A stretch of DNA of 64,000 nucleotides from Parabacteroides sp. FAFU027 (GCF_022808675.1 NZ_JAKZKV010000004.1:329884-393883), one strand, 5' to 3'; positions 19,308 to 29,520 are shown, numbered from the stretch's first letter. A program made the numbers and translations. Notes: a model not told the origin generated them from the sequence alone.

Positions 19308-22300
19308 ATGTCACACTTGAAATTAATCTTTGTATTGTTATTCCTCTGTTTTTCGGGGGTATTTACGACTGCATTCGGACAAGATCCTTTGCAGTTGCGG
19401 TCGGGAATTGACTATCCGGCTGAAATCGAAAACCCTGAATGCCTGGGTATCAATAAAGAACCATACCATGCCACATTAATGCCTTATGGAAATCTGCAAG
19501 AGGCTTTGGCAGGCAAACGTCTTGCGTCATCGCAATGCCGTAGCCTGAATGGAAACTGGAAATTCAACTGGGTGCCAAGCCCCGAAAAACGTCCGGTAGA
19601 TTTCTATAAACCCGGATATGATGTTTCGGCATGGAAAGAAATTCCGGTTCCTTCCAACTGGGAAGTACAGGGATACGGTACGCCTTTTTACCGCAATTTT
19701 GGATATACCATTAAGAAGGATTACCCCCGAATCATGAGTGAACCTGAAAAATGGTACACGTCATACAAAGAACGCAATCCCGTAGGAAGCTATCGCCGGG
19801 ATTTTGAAGTGCCAACTCAATGGGATGGCCGCCGGATTTTTATCACTTTCAACGGAGTAGATTGTGCCTTCTTTATTTGGGTAAATGGCGAGAAAGTTGG
19901 ATACAGCGTCAATAGCCGTAATGCTGCCGATTTTGACCTGACAAAATATGTAAAACCTGGAAAAAATACGCTGGCTGTGGAGGTGTATCAGTATAGCTCG
20001 GGTACCTGGTTGGAAGATCAGGACATGTGGCGCCTGCACGGCATTTTCCGCGATGTGACCCTATGGAGCGCTCCTCAGGTACATATGCGCGATTTCTTTG
20101 TAAAACAGGATCTTGATAAGGATTATAAAAATGCTACTGTCGAGGTTCTGGCAAAACTGAAGAACTACGGCGATAAGGCCGGAAAGCCGCAGACATTTAC
20201 AGCTACATTGTATGATAAAGCGGGAAATGCAGTTGCCAAAGGAAGTGTTGTGGGAAAAGCCCTTGCTTCAAAACAGGAGGAACAGCTGACAGTGAAATTC
20301 ACAGTGGATAATCCGGCCAAATGGACTGCTGAAACTCCAAATCTTTATACTGTGGTGCTGACCAGTTCGGAAGGAGAGATTCTTTCATCAAAAGTAGGTT
20401 TCCGCAAACTGGAAATCAAAGGCCGTGTATTTATGGTGAATGGTGTCCCCATCAAACTGAAAGGGGTAAACCGTCATGAACACTGGTCTGAAGTAGGACA
20501 TGCTGTTACAGAAGAACAGATGATCCGCGACCTCGAAGTGATAAAACAGGGCAATTGTAACCATGTGCGTACGAGCCATTATTCCGACGATCCCCGTTGG
20601 TACGAGTTGTGCGACGAGTGGGGTATCTGGTTGGTGGCCGAAGCTAATTGCGAATGTCACGGATATGACGGTCGGTTTGATGAAGAGCCTACGATTAAAA
20701 ATGCCATTATTGACCGAAATGTGGCAAATGTCGAAAATTTCAAGAATCATGCTTCGGTGATTATCTGGTCACTCGGAAATGAGTGTGGTGGTGTTGGTTC
20801 CAATTTCGTTGCTGCAATGAATAAGGTTAAGAGCATCGATCCTACACGCTTCGTTCATTACGAACGATTTGGCATAGGCTCCAAAAATCCGTCAGATTTT
20901 GAAGGTCGTATGTACGGAACTGCCGGAGATTATGTTGACATGGTTAAAAACTGGGGAATGACCAAACCTTTTTATATCTGTGAGTTTGTGCATGCCATGT
21001 TTAACTCTATGGGCTCTCTGGATGAATATTCAAAAGCATTTGATGAGAACCCCGAGATATTAGGAGGTGCGATCTGGGAATTCCAGGATCAGGCATTGTG
21101 GAACAAGCGCGATCCTCAACATCCTATATTAGCCTATGGCGGCGGCTTCGGCGAAGCTCCTAACGATCATTATTTTATTCACAAAGGAGTGGTTTCGTAT
21201 GATCGTTCAACTGAAGGCAACAACGTGAAGCCTCATTATCCCGAAATGAAAAAAGCGTTCCAGTGGATCGATACCGAACTCACTGATGCTGTTAACGGCG
21301 GCATTCAGATTAAAAACAAATACCAGTTTATTTCCTTAGATGGTTTTGATGCAACCTGGAGCCTGAGCGAAAACGGACAAGAAATTGATAAAGGTACATT
21401 TAGAATGCGACCTACATGGGGAAAAGGGCTTTTCCAGGCAAATATTCCTTATAAAATAGAACAACCGAAAGCAGGTGCGGAATACTTCCTTCGTATTTCA
21501 TACAAACAAAAAGAAAAAACGCTTTGGGCTGATAAAGGTTTTGAAGTGGCTTCAGACCAGTTTAAACTACCTGTCAATACATTGCCCGTTGTGGACACAA
21601 AAGTTACACAAGCTATAAAACTGGTTCAAAACAAGGAAACAGCAACGGTTTCAGGATCTGATTTTTCTGTAAACTTTGATAAGAAAACAGGCTTTATGAG
21701 CCAGTTGGTGAAAAATGGAATCAATCTGTTGGCTGCCGATGGTGCACCAAAATTACACTTGTGGCGTGCGGCTCACCGTACCGATGATGACTGGGCGTTC
21801 AGACAATGGGAGAAATTTGGTGTAAATGCGCTGCAATATACGCTGGTTGATTTCAAAGTTGAACTAGTTGACAAATCGACAGTTAAAGTGACTTCAACTA
21901 CAAAAGCTGATGGAAAAGAAGGCTTTGGCGTTTGCCACACAGCGGTATATCTGGTGAAAGGCGACGGCTCAATAAAAGTTGATAACCAGATTCAATTTGT
22001 CGGTTTCCGTATAAACCTGGCTAAAATCGGCGTACGCATGTTGCTTGATAAAAAGCTCGATCGCATGACTTTCTTTGGCCGTGGCCCATTCGAAAACTAC
22101 TCTGACCGCAAAAGTGCAGCAGAAGTAGGTATCTATAATTTGGGCGTAAACGAACAATACGAATACGAAAAACCGATGGAACGTGGCAACCATGAAGAGG
22201 TTCGTTGGGCGAAACTTAGCGGCAATGACTTCCCTTCTCTATTGATCCTGTCAGACGAAAAACTAATGCAGGTGGCTGCTCTTCCTCATACCGACGAACA

Positions 22301-22478
22301 GATGTCTCCGGTTGAATACAAAATTGATTTGCCAGCCAGCAAGGCAACTGTATTGAGCGTTTCTACCAAAACGCTGGGAGTTGGCTCAAACAGCTGTGGC
22401 CCACAACCGTTAGCAAAATACACCGTATGGTCTGATAATACTCAATTCTCTTATACATTGAAATTGAATAATCAATAG
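19308..22478 (+). CDS. GH2 beta-galactosidase
   Basis: A LacZ-type retaining beta-galactosidase of 1056 residues. It has a signal peptide (about 1-24), a sugar-binding jelly roll (NGKWKFNWVPSPEKRP-like region, EVQGYGTPFYRN), an immunoglobulin-like domain, and the barrel with NRHEHW, acid/base E492 in LGNECGG and nucleophile E559 in YICEFVHAM. The Bgal small-chain domain closes it (about 790-1056; TFFGRGPFENYSDRK). One odd detail is that the acid/base motif is NECGGVGSN and the nucleophile motif is CEFVHAMFNSMG, where classical LacZ has CEYAHAMGNS, so the active-site rim differs. It would remove terminal beta-galactose from side chains. Gene spacing is 24 bases before and 11 after. Confidence 0.93.
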   Translation: MSHLKLIFVLLFLCFSGVFTTAFGQDPLQLRSGIDYPAEIENPECLGINKEPYHATLMPYGNLQEALAGKRLASSQCRSLNGNWKFNWVPSPEKRPVDFYKPGYDVSAWKEIPVPSNWEVQGYGTPFYRNFGYTIKKDYPRIMSEPEKWYTSYKERNPVGSYRRDFEVPTQWDGRRIFITFNGVDCAFFIWVNGEKVGYSVNSRNAADFDLTKYVKPGKNTLAVEVYQYSSGTWLEDQDMWRLHGIFRDVTLWSAPQVHMRDFFVKQDLDKDYKNATVEVLAKLKNYGDKAGKPQTFTATLYDKAGNAVAKGSVVGKALASKQEEQLTVKFTVDNPAKWTAETPNLYTVVLTSSEGEILSSKVGFRKLEIKGRVFMVNGVPIKLKGVNRHEHWSEVGHAVTEEQMIRDLEVIKQGNCNHVRTSHYSDDPRWYELCDEWGIWLVAEANCECHGYDGRFDEEPTIKNAIIDRNVANVENFKNHASVIIWSLGNECGGVGSNFVAAMNKVKSIDPTRFVHYERFGIGSKNPSDFEGRMYGTAGDYVDMVKNWGMTKPFYICEFVHAMFNSMGSLDEYSKAFDENPEILGGAIWEFQDQALWNKRDPQHPILAYGGGFGEAPNDHYFIHKGVVSYDRSTEGNNVKPHYPEMKKAFQWIDTELTDAVNGGIQIKNKYQFISLDGFDATWSLSENGQEIDKGTFRMRPTWGKGLFQANIPYKIEQPKAGAEYFLRISYKQKEKTLWADKGFEVASDQFKLPVNTLPVVDTKVTQAIKLVQNKETATVSGSDFSVNFDKKTGFMSQLVKNGINLLAADGAPKLHLWRAAHRTDDDWAFRQWEKFGVNALQYTLVDFKVELVDKSTVKVTSTTKADGKEGFGVCHTAVYLVKGDGSIKVDNQIQFVGFRINLAKIGVRMLLDKKLDRMTFFGRGPFENYSDRKSAAEVGIYNLGVNEQYEYEKPMERGNHEEVRWAKLSGNDFPSLLILSDEKLMQVAALPHTDEQMSPVEYKIDLPASKATVLSVSTKTLGVGSNSCGPQPLAKYTVWSDNTQFSYTLKLNNQ

Positions 22479-22489
22479 TAAAGTAAAAG

Positions 22490-25072
22490 ATGAATAAAAA
22501 ATTATCATTATTGGCTCTGCTCTTTACCGTCATTTCGATTTCGGTGAGCAGAGCCGATAATCCTATAGTGCAAACAAACTATACTGCTGATCCCGCACCA
22601 ATGGTACACAATGGTACGGTATATCTTTACACGACTCATGATGAAGACAAGACAATAAACAACTTCTTCACCATGAACGATTGGAGGTGTTATTCATCTA
22701 CTGATATGGTTAACTGGACAGATCATGGTTCAGTTCTCTCTTATACAGATTTTGCCTGGTCAAGAGGAGATGCTTGGGCTGGGCAATGTATTTACAGAAA
22801 CGGAAAATTTTATTTCTATGTTCCTGTAAATATGAAAAATGGTGGTACCGCAATTGGAGTTGCTGTGTCTGATAGTCCAACCGGCCCGTTCAAAGATGCG
22901 CTTGGAAAACCATTGCTTATTGGCTCTGGATATATTGATCCAACTGTTTTTATTGATGATGATAGTCAGGCATACCTTTATTGGGGAAATCCTGATTTAT
23001 GGTATGTAAAGCTAAACGAAGATATGATTTCGTATAATTCTACAGTTGGAGTTGTTAAAACACCGCTTACGGTTAGCGGTTTTGGTTCGCGTACCAACTC
23101 TTCAGATAGAATTACTTCGTATGAGGAAGGCCCCTGGTTTTTTAAACGTAATAATAAGTATTATCTATTGTATCCTGCTGGTGGAGTCCCCGAGGTTTTA
23201 GCCTATTCTACAAGCCCCGGCCCAACCGGACCCTGGACTTATGGTAATATTATTATGAACCAAATTGCGGATAAAGGAGCTTTCACAAATCATCCGGGCT
23301 ATATTGACTATAAAGGCAAGTCATATTTATTTTATCATAATGCCGCATTACCCGGTGGTGGCGGATATAAGCGATCTGTATGTGTTGATGAGTTCCAGTT
23401 TAATAATGACGGATCAATTTCACTTATAGCTCCAACATCAGGCGTACAAACCGCCGTAGAAAATGTAAATCCTTATATGGAAAATCAGGCGGAGACTATG
23501 GTATGGGAAGAAGGAATAGAAACTGCAAAATCCGATAAAGCCGGCATCTACGTTACAGATATTGATAACGGTGATTACATAAAAGTCCATAGTGTTGACT
23601 TTGGTCAAGCCGGAGCAGCAGCTTTTTCTGCTTCTGTGACATGCGAAACCGGTGCAGGAATTACGGGTGGAGGCATAATCGAAGTTCGACTGGATAGCCA
23701 AAGTGGATTGTTAGTTGGTTCACTTCCGGTAACTTATACAGGTGGGGCAAATGAATGGTTGAATGAAACAACAAACATCTCTGGTACTACGGGGGTACAC
23801 GATGTTTATTTTGTGTTTAAATCAGCAACCGACGATGTGTTTAATTTTGACAAATGGATTTTTACTCCAAAATCGACAACCAAGGAATTGATTGCTGTCA
23901 ATGCAACAACTGAAAAATATAAGATTGATACTATTTCTGCTAAAAATAGTTCCAATATCAAAGTCCTTGCCATTTATTCAGATGGGTCATCTAGTGATGT
24001 AACGTCGCAAGCAGCCTTTAGTTTTCAGCAAGGTGGACTGGTTACAATAACTAACGGTGTAATCAAAGGAACTGGATATGGATCGGAAAATGTGAAAGTT
24101 TCCTATGGCGGAATGACGGATGAACTGAAACTGATTGTCAAGAATCTCGATAGCGAATTAACCGTAAACCGCCTTCTAACCGATCCCGGAAATCTCGAAA
24201 TGTTGTGTGGAACTACATCTCCAGTTGTGATTACTGCTGAATATCTTGATGGGCATACAGAAAATGTAACCAATCTGGCAACGATATTCAATCCATCACC
24301 CCAGATTGCCACAATATCCAATGGCGTAGTTACTGCGCTAAGTAAAGGGGCGGTTACTATTTCTGCTGACTTTCGGGGGGAAATTGGTGTTTCCAAATCA
24401 GGTACCATAGCTGTAAATGTTTATAACCGATCACCATATGTAAAGAATGAAGTTGAAGATTATAACGATCAATCAGGCATTCAATCCGAAGATTGCAACG
24501 ATATTGATGGTGGTAAAAATATAGGTTATATCGAAAATGGGGACTGGGTTAGAATAAATGCACTTGATTTTGATAAAGGCATCTCTAAATTTGAGGCAAG
24601 AGTCTCTTCGGCAAGTAGTGGTGGATATATTGAAATCCGCTTGAATAGTCCTTCGGGAACTTTGATAGGTAAATGTCCTGTGACGAATACCGGAGGCTGG
24701 CAAACATGGGTGACAAAGACCTGCGCGATTGAAAACATCAAAGGAATCTATGATATTTATCTTGTCTTTACAGGTGGAGGTGGTTACCTGTTTAACATGA
24801 ATTGGTGGAAGTTTTATGCCACTTCTGCTTCTGTCATTGATTCAAAAAGTGAGTTGACGCCAGCTATCGTTTCAAAAAATGGCCAAAACTATATAGTAAA
24901 TATTATTCCTGATGATGTTGTCATTTTATATAACAGTTTAGGCCAGGAAATTAAATCATTCAAAGCTACTTCAACTGAAGAGTCATTGTCAGGGAATTTT
25001 GGGGCTGTAATAATTCAAATCAGGCGAGGACTAAAATTATATAGTCTGAAAACGGTATTGAAACGGGCGTGA
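22490..25072 (+). CDS. GH43-CBM6-Ig-Ig-CBM6 enzyme, extended member of a tandem array
   Basis: GH43 five-bladed propeller, likely an arabinofuranosidase or xylosidase acting on arabinoxylan. The signal peptide ends near residue 22. The catalytic set is visible: base D34 in TADPAPM, the pKa-tuning Asp in YIDPTVFIDDD, and acid E213 in SYEEGPWFFKR. A CBM6 follows (about 328-465; ENQAETMVWEEG), then two bacterial Ig-like domains (about 465-555 and 556-645; TISNGVVTALSKGAVTIS), a second CBM6 (about 648-780; NEVEDYNDQSG) and a short tail (ILYNSLGQEIKSF to LKRA) that resembles a T9SS sorting domain but is weak. It is first of four neighbouring GH43-CBM6 genes and the only one with the added Ig-CBM6 extension. 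Confidence 0.92.
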   Translation: MNKKLSLLALLFTVISISVSRADNPIVQTNYTADPAPMVHNGTVYLYTTHDEDKTINNFFTMNDWRCYSSTDMVNWTDHGSVLSYTDFAWSRGDAWAGQCIYRNGKFYFYVPVNMKNGGTAIGVAVSDSPTGPFKDALGKPLLIGSGYIDPTVFIDDDSQAYLYWGNPDLWYVKLNEDMISYNSTVGVVKTPLTVSGFGSRTNSSDRITSYEEGPWFFKRNNKYYLLYPAGGVPEVLAYSTSPGPTGPWTYGNIIMNQIADKGAFTNHPGYIDYKGKSYLFYHNAALPGGGGYKRSVCVDEFQFNNDGSISLIAPTSGVQTAVENVNPYMENQAETMVWEEGIETAKSDKAGIYVTDIDNGDYIKVHSVDFGQAGAAAFSASVTCETGAGITGGGIIEVRLDSQSGLLVGSLPVTYTGGANEWLNETTNISGTTGVHDVYFVFKSATDDVFNFDKWIFTPKSTTKELIAVNATTEKYKIDTISAKNSSNIKVLAIYSDGSSSDVTSQAAFSFQQGGLVTITNGVIKGTGYGSENVKVSYGGMTDELKLIVKNLDSELTVNRLLTDPGNLEMLCGTTSPVVITAEYLDGHTENVTNLATIFNPSPQIATISNGVVTALSKGAVTISADFRGEIGVSKSGTIAVNVYNRSPYVKNEVEDYNDQSGIQSEDCNDIDGGKNIGYIENGDWVRINALDFDKGISKFEARVSSASSGGYIEIRLNSPSGTLIGKCPVTNTGGWQTWVTKTCAIENIKGIYDIYLVFTGGGGYLFNMNWWKFYATSASVIDSKSELTPAIVSKNGQNYIVNIIPDDVVILYNSLGQEIKSFKATSTEESLSGNFGAVIIQIRRGLKLYSLKTVLKRA

Positions 25073-25131
25073 AATTGGCGAATGAACACTTGTTGATAAG
25101 ATGTATTAATGATAAATTATTAGTTTAAAAT

Positions 25132-26511
25132 ATGAGAACGAGCAACTTAAAAACGAAATTTTCTTTATTGTTGGGTGCAGTATTGTGCTTTGCATTAGCG
25201 TATTCGGAAAATCCGATTATTCAAACCAGTTATACCGCTGACCCAGCACCAATGGAGCACAATGGGACCGTTTATCTCTATACAAGCCATGATGAAGACG
25301 TAACGGTCAATAATTTCTTTAGTATGAATGACTGGAAATGTTATTCTTCAACCGATATGGTAAACTGGACTGATCGTGGCTCTGTATTATCTTACAAAAC
25401 GTTTGAATGGTCGCGTGGCGATGCCTGGGCTGGTCAGTGTATATTCCGAAATGGAAAGTTCTATTATTATTTACCTGTAAATATGAAAAATGGAGGCAAC
25501 GCGATTGGAGTTGCTGTTTCCGACAGTCCTACCGGCCCTTTTAAAGATGCGTTGGGGAAACCTTTGTTTACCGGTTATGGCTATATCGACCCAACGGTTT
25601 ACATCGATACTGACGGGCAAGCCTACCTTTACTGGGGAAACCCTAATCTTTGGCACGTAAAGTTGAATGAAGACATGATCTCCTATGATCAAACTTTGGG
25701 TATTGTAAAAGAAGATTTGAAAGATGAGAATTTTGGGTATCGTGCAAAAAAGATTGATAACCGTACGGCGTCCTATGAAGAAGGTCCATGGTTTTTCAAA
25801 CGCAATGCAAAATATTACATGCTTTATCCGGCAGGTGGTGTTCCCGAACATTTGGCTTATTCCACCAGTAACGGTCCTACTGACCCGTGGGTGTATGGCG
25901 ATACTATTATGCACGTGATTAAAAACCACGGAGCATTTACCAACCATCCCGGCTATGTTGAATTTAAGGGGAAATCATACCTCTTTTATCATGATGCCGG
26001 TTTGCCGGGCGGAGGCGGATTCAAGCGTTCGGTATGTATCGAACCGTTCAATTTCAATGCCGACGGATCTATTCCTTTGATTACTCCCACAAGCAAGGGT
26101 GTTGTCGAGAGTGCAGCCAATGTTGATCCTTACAAAAGAACGGAAGCCGAAACTATTGCCTTTTCAGAAGGACTGAAAACAGCACAAGATGAGCAAACAG
26201 GAGTGTACGTTACTGAAATTAGTAACGGAGACTATATCAAAGTGCGCAGCGTTGATTTTGGAAAAGGTGCGAAAAACTTTCAGGCAAGTGTTGGATCAGC
26301 TACGTCTAAAGGATCGATTGAAATCCGTGTTGATGATAAATATGGCAAGTTGCTCGGCATTTTACCCGTGAAAGCTACTGGTGGCGATAAGGTCTGGAAA
26401 ACACAGTCCTGTAAAATCAATTCCGTTAAAGGCATTCATGATATATACCTTGTATTCAAAGGCGGAGACGGAAATCTATTCAATTTCGACTGGTGGAAAT
26501 TAACCAAATAA
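25132..26511 (+). CDS. GH43-CBM6 enzyme, second of tandem array
   Basis: Close paralogue of the GH43 at 22490, sharing almost the same blade motifs (YTADPAPMEHNG, SHDEDVTVNNFFSMNDW, RGDAWAGQCIFRNGKFYYY) but ending after one CBM6 (about 325-459; RTEAETIAFSEG). A signal peptide is present (about 1-25). The catalytic Asp in TADPAPM, the modulator Asp in YIDPTVYIDTDG and the acid Glu in SYEEGPWFFKR are intact. The CBM6 ends at FNFDWWKL, flush with the stop, so no T9SS tail exists and a periplasmic exo-enzyme is likely. Probable substrates are arabinose or xylose side chains. I cannot assign the linkage specificity. The following gene begins within about 15 bases. Confidence 0.93.
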   Translation: MRTSNLKTKFSLLLGAVLCFALAYSENPIIQTSYTADPAPMEHNGTVYLYTSHDEDVTVNNFFSMNDWKCYSSTDMVNWTDRGSVLSYKTFEWSRGDAWAGQCIFRNGKFYYYLPVNMKNGGNAIGVAVSDSPTGPFKDALGKPLFTGYGYIDPTVYIDTDGQAYLYWGNPNLWHVKLNEDMISYDQTLGIVKEDLKDENFGYRAKKIDNRTASYEEGPWFFKRNAKYYMLYPAGGVPEHLAYSTSNGPTDPWVYGDTIMHVIKNHGAFTNHPGYVEFKGKSYLFYHDAGLPGGGGFKRSVCIEPFNFNADGSIPLITPTSKGVVESAANVDPYKRTEAETIAFSEGLKTAQDEQTGVYVTEISNGDYIKVRSVDFGKGAKNFQASVGSATSKGSIEIRVDDKYGKLLGILPVKATGGDKVWKTQSCKINSVKGIHDIYLVFKGGDGNLFNFDWWKLTK

Positions 26512-26525
26512 TTAAAATAAGAACC

Positions 26526-27896
26526 ATGTGCAATTATTTCAGAACTCGATTTTTTCTTATTGTTCTTCTCTCTTTTATAGGGATTAGCCAATGTGTTTGG
26601 GCTGATTATCCCATAGCGTCTCATCGTTATCTGGCCGATCCGGGAGCGTTGGTTTATAATGGCAGAGTCTATCTGTATTGTTCCAACGATGATGATAACC
26701 CTACTGGCGAAAAAAGCAGTTATCAGATGAACTCCATAGTCTGTATTTCAAGTAGCGACCTGAAGAACTGGACAGATCATGGTGTCGTATTTCAGGTGCC
26801 GCGCGATGCAGCGTGGGCTCCTAAAAGCTGGGCTCCATCACCTGCAACCCGCGACGGGAAAATATTCCTCTATTTTGGTAATGGTGGTAATGGTATTGGT
26901 GTGGCAAAATCGGATAATCCATTAGGCCCTTTCAAGGATCCTATTGGTAAAGCGTTGGTTAGTTCTGAGACTCCGGGTGTGATGCCGGCCAGAAATATGT
27001 GGCTTTTCGACCCTATGACCTTTATCGACGATGACGGTCAGGCTTATATGTATTTCGGTGGAAATGGCGACAATAATGTTCGTGTGATCAAACTTAACAA
27101 AGATATGATTAGCGTTGATGGCCCGGCTATTCCGCTGACAGCTCAGGATTTCTTTGAAGCTTCGTGGATGCACAAGGAAAATGGTATTTACTATTTTTCA
27201 TACTCTTCGAATCCAAGAGCTCAAATGAGAATTGATTATATGAAAAGTATCAGCCCGATTTCTGGATTTACATATGGCGGCGTAATTTCAAAGCAGCCAC
27301 CGCTCAATGACAACAACAATCACCAGGCTATTTTCAAGTTTAATGGTGTGTGGTATGAGGCATATCACAACCGTATCGTTGCGAAGCAGGCCAACATTCC
27401 TCCGACTTATAAACGGAATATTTGCTTGGACTCATTTAGCCACAATCCTGATGGAACCATTAATGTGATGGAAAATACCGCGGATGGAGTGAAACAACAA
27501 GCTTCTCTCAATCCATTTGACCGTACAGAAGCCGAGACCTTTAATGCTCAAAGCGGTATTAAAACAGAAGTTTGCAAAGCGGGCGGAATGAATGTATGTC
27601 AGATTGATAACGGCGACTTTATCAAAGTACGTGGAGTTGATTTTGGGAAAGGTGCGGCATCTTTTCAGGCAAGCGTTGCAGCAACTTCCGGTGGTAGCAT
27701 AGAGATCCGATTGGATGGTAAAGATGGTCAATTGATGGGCACTTTGCCTGTAGCCAATACCGGTGGTGATCAAAGTTGGAAAACATTGACATGCAAGATT
27801 AAATCTGTTAAAGGCATTCATGACCTGTTCTTTGTATTTAAAGGAAAGAAAGAGAATGCATTTAATTTCGATTGGTGGAAATTTTCTGCTAAATAA
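26526..27896 (+). CDS. GH43-CBM6 enzyme, third of tandem array
   Basis: GH43 propeller with a C-terminal CBM6 (about residues 322-456; RTEAETFNAQSG through FNFDWWKF). The ATG at 26526 is chosen because it directly precedes a clean signal peptide (MCNYFRTRFFLIVLLSF). The upstream ATG at 26493 would overlap the previous gene and add a charged, hydrophilic extension. The catalytic base Asp is in YLADPGALVYNG, the modulator in LFDPMTFIDDDG, and the acid Glu in FEASWMHKENG. The last motif differs from the EGPWF of its neighbours, so substrate recognition around the acid may differ. It is more divergent than the first two array members, which suggests an older duplication. Confidence 0.91.
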   Translation: MCNYFRTRFFLIVLLSFIGISQCVWADYPIASHRYLADPGALVYNGRVYLYCSNDDDNPTGEKSSYQMNSIVCISSSDLKNWTDHGVVFQVPRDAAWAPKSWAPSPATRDGKIFLYFGNGGNGIGVAKSDNPLGPFKDPIGKALVSSETPGVMPARNMWLFDPMTFIDDDGQAYMYFGGNGDNNVRVIKLNKDMISVDGPAIPLTAQDFFEASWMHKENGIYYFSYSSNPRAQMRIDYMKSISPISGFTYGGVISKQPPLNDNNNHQAIFKFNGVWYEAYHNRIVAKQANIPPTYKRNICLDSFSHNPDGTINVMENTADGVKQQASLNPFDRTEAETFNAQSGIKTEVCKAGGMNVCQIDNGDFIKVRGVDFGKGAASFQASVAATSGGSIEIRLDGKDGQLMGTLPVANTGGDQSWKTLTCKIKSVKGIHDLFFVFKGKKENAFNFDWWKFSAK

Positions 27897-27930
27897 CTTA
27901 TTAACCTGATTGTTTAAATCAATATATACG

Positions 27931-29316
27931 ATGAAAAAACTTATTGTAATTGCACTGCTTTTAGTGCTTATCGGAGGGGGGGCAAAGGCAGAAAACCCTA
28001 TTATGCAGTCTCATTTCGGCCCTGATCCGGCGCCAATGGTCTATAACGGCACGGTGTATGCCTATGTGGGTGACGATATTCCGGGAACTGACTTTTACTA
28101 TATGACTAAATGGCGTGTTCTTTCCAGTACAGACATGGTGAACTGGACCGACCATGGTTCTCCAATTTCACTCGAATCGTTCAAGTGGGCGCGCGATCGT
28201 GCCTGGGCTGCTCAATGTATCGAACGTAACGGTAAATTCTACTGGTATATTTGTGCACAAAGTACCAAAAACGATATGGCAATCGGTGTAGCTGTTTCCG
28301 ACAGTCCTACCGGGCCTTTCAAGGATGCAATCGGTAAACCACTGATTATAAATGGCAGCTGGTCGAATATTGACCCGACTGTATTTATTGATGACGATGG
28401 ACAGGCTTATCTTTATTGGGGAAATGGAAGTTTGTTCTATGTGAAGCTGAACAAAGATATGATCTCGTACTCTGGTGATATTGTAACAGTTCCGGTTACA
28501 GTAGAGTCTTTTGGTGGCGCAAGAGGAAACAAAAGCGTTGAAAATCCGAACAAAGATATGTATGTGGAAGGCCCATGGTTCTACAAACGCAACAATCTCT
28601 ATTATTTAATGTATGCCGGAATGGGCAAAGGAGGTGAATGTCTTTCTTACTCTACCAGCAATGGACCTACCGGCCCCTGGAAGTATCAGGGCAAGATCAT
28701 GGAAAACCAAAAGTTGAACAGCTTTACCAATCATGGTGGTATCATCGACTACAAGGGAAATTCTTACTTGTTCTATCATAGCGGCTTGCTCCCTAACGGT
28801 GGAAGTTATGGACGTGCTGCCTGCGTGGAACAATTTACCTACAATCCTGATGGTACCATTCCTGCTGTTACTGCAACGAAAGAAGGTCCCAAACCGGTTG
28901 GCTTTATCGATCCGTACAAACGTCAGGAAGCTGAAACAATGGCTTGGTCTGATAAATGCGCCATTACTCAAAGTCCAAAGAATGGAATGTATGTTTCGTC
29001 AACTCGCTTGAAAGGCTACATTAAAGTTCGTGAGGTGAACTTTGGAAGTCAGTCACCAAAATCCTTTATGGCATCTTTAGCCGCCGGAGTAGATGGTGGC
29101 ATTTTGGAGGCTCGTCTCGATAGCGTGGGGGGGCCAATCATTGCATCCGTGAATCTGCCACGTACAGGAGGCTGGGATAAGTTTGTCACCTTTACCTCTA
29201 ACCTTAGTAAAGAGGTAACCGGCACGCACGATGTCTATTTCTATTTCAATGGACAGAATATCACAGCCGGACGTGAATTGTTCAATTTCGACTGGTGGAA
29301 ATTCAACCGGAAATAA
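27931..29316 (+). CDS. GH43-CBM6 enzyme, fourth of tandem array
   Basis: GH43 with base Asp in GPDPAPMVYNG, modulator Asp in IDPTVFIDDDG and acid Glu in YVEGPWFYKRNN, followed by a CBM6 (about residues 325-461; RQEAETMAWSDK). The CBM6 is shorter on conserved features than those of its neighbours. The ATG at 27931 (MKKLIVIALLLVL) gives the natural signal peptide, while the in-frame ATG at 27910 would put seven extra residues before it. It is the last of the array: the strong hairpin at 29493 lies downstream and the next gene starts after a 276-base gap, so this is a likely operon end. Probable function is removal of arabinofuranosyl or xylosyl decorations, with specificity unknown. Confidence 0.92.
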   Translation: MKKLIVIALLLVLIGGGAKAENPIMQSHFGPDPAPMVYNGTVYAYVGDDIPGTDFYYMTKWRVLSSTDMVNWTDHGSPISLESFKWARDRAWAAQCIERNGKFYWYICAQSTKNDMAIGVAVSDSPTGPFKDAIGKPLIINGSWSNIDPTVFIDDDGQAYLYWGNGSLFYVKLNKDMISYSGDIVTVPVTVESFGGARGNKSVENPNKDMYVEGPWFYKRNNLYYLMYAGMGKGGECLSYSTSNGPTGPWKYQGKIMENQKLNSFTNHGGIIDYKGNSYLFYHSGLLPNGGSYGRAACVEQFTYNPDGTIPAVTATKEGPKPVGFIDPYKRQEAETMAWSDKCAITQSPKNGMYVSSTRLKGYIKVREVNFGSQSPKSFMASLAAGVDGGILEARLDSVGGPIIASVNLPRTGGWDKFVTFTSNLSKEVTGTHDVYFYFNGQNITAGRELFNFDWWKFNRK

Positions 29317-29492
29317 GACTGACTTTTTTATTATCCGGTTTGATTTCGAACCTCTTTTGGATGGGGATTCTAAAAATAAGTGATTGTATAATAATATATT
29401 ATCGAAATGGTGAGCTTCTCAATCTCTCGAGGTTAGTCCAACTAAGCAATGATCGTCAATCTTACAGGATACCGAAATCTATTTAGTATATT

Positions 29493-29520
29493 AACCCCGC
29501 ACTCAGTGCGGGGTTATTCT
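29493..29520 (+). terminator. Strong hairpin terminator after GH43 array
   Basis: A perfect 10-bp stem (AACCCCGCAC / GTGCGGGGTT) with a 3-base loop, followed by ATTCTCATTT. It lies in the 276-base gap between the GH43 array and the GH31 gene and is the clearest early operon boundary in the window. The T-run is short, but the stem is perfect and GC rich. Confidence 0.75.

Noticed and set aside
25471..25947. 158-codon open frame on the minus strand
   Set aside because: Antisense shadow of the GH43 at 25132; the similar shadow in the paralogue is shorter, so it is not conserved.
26493..26525. Upstream start for the third array GH43
   Set aside because: It overlaps the previous gene and would put polar residues before the signal peptide; ATG 26526 is better.
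29295..29486. 63-codon frame after the last array GH43
   Set aside because: It begins inside the GH43 3' end in another frame and has low-complexity, non-protein-like sequence.
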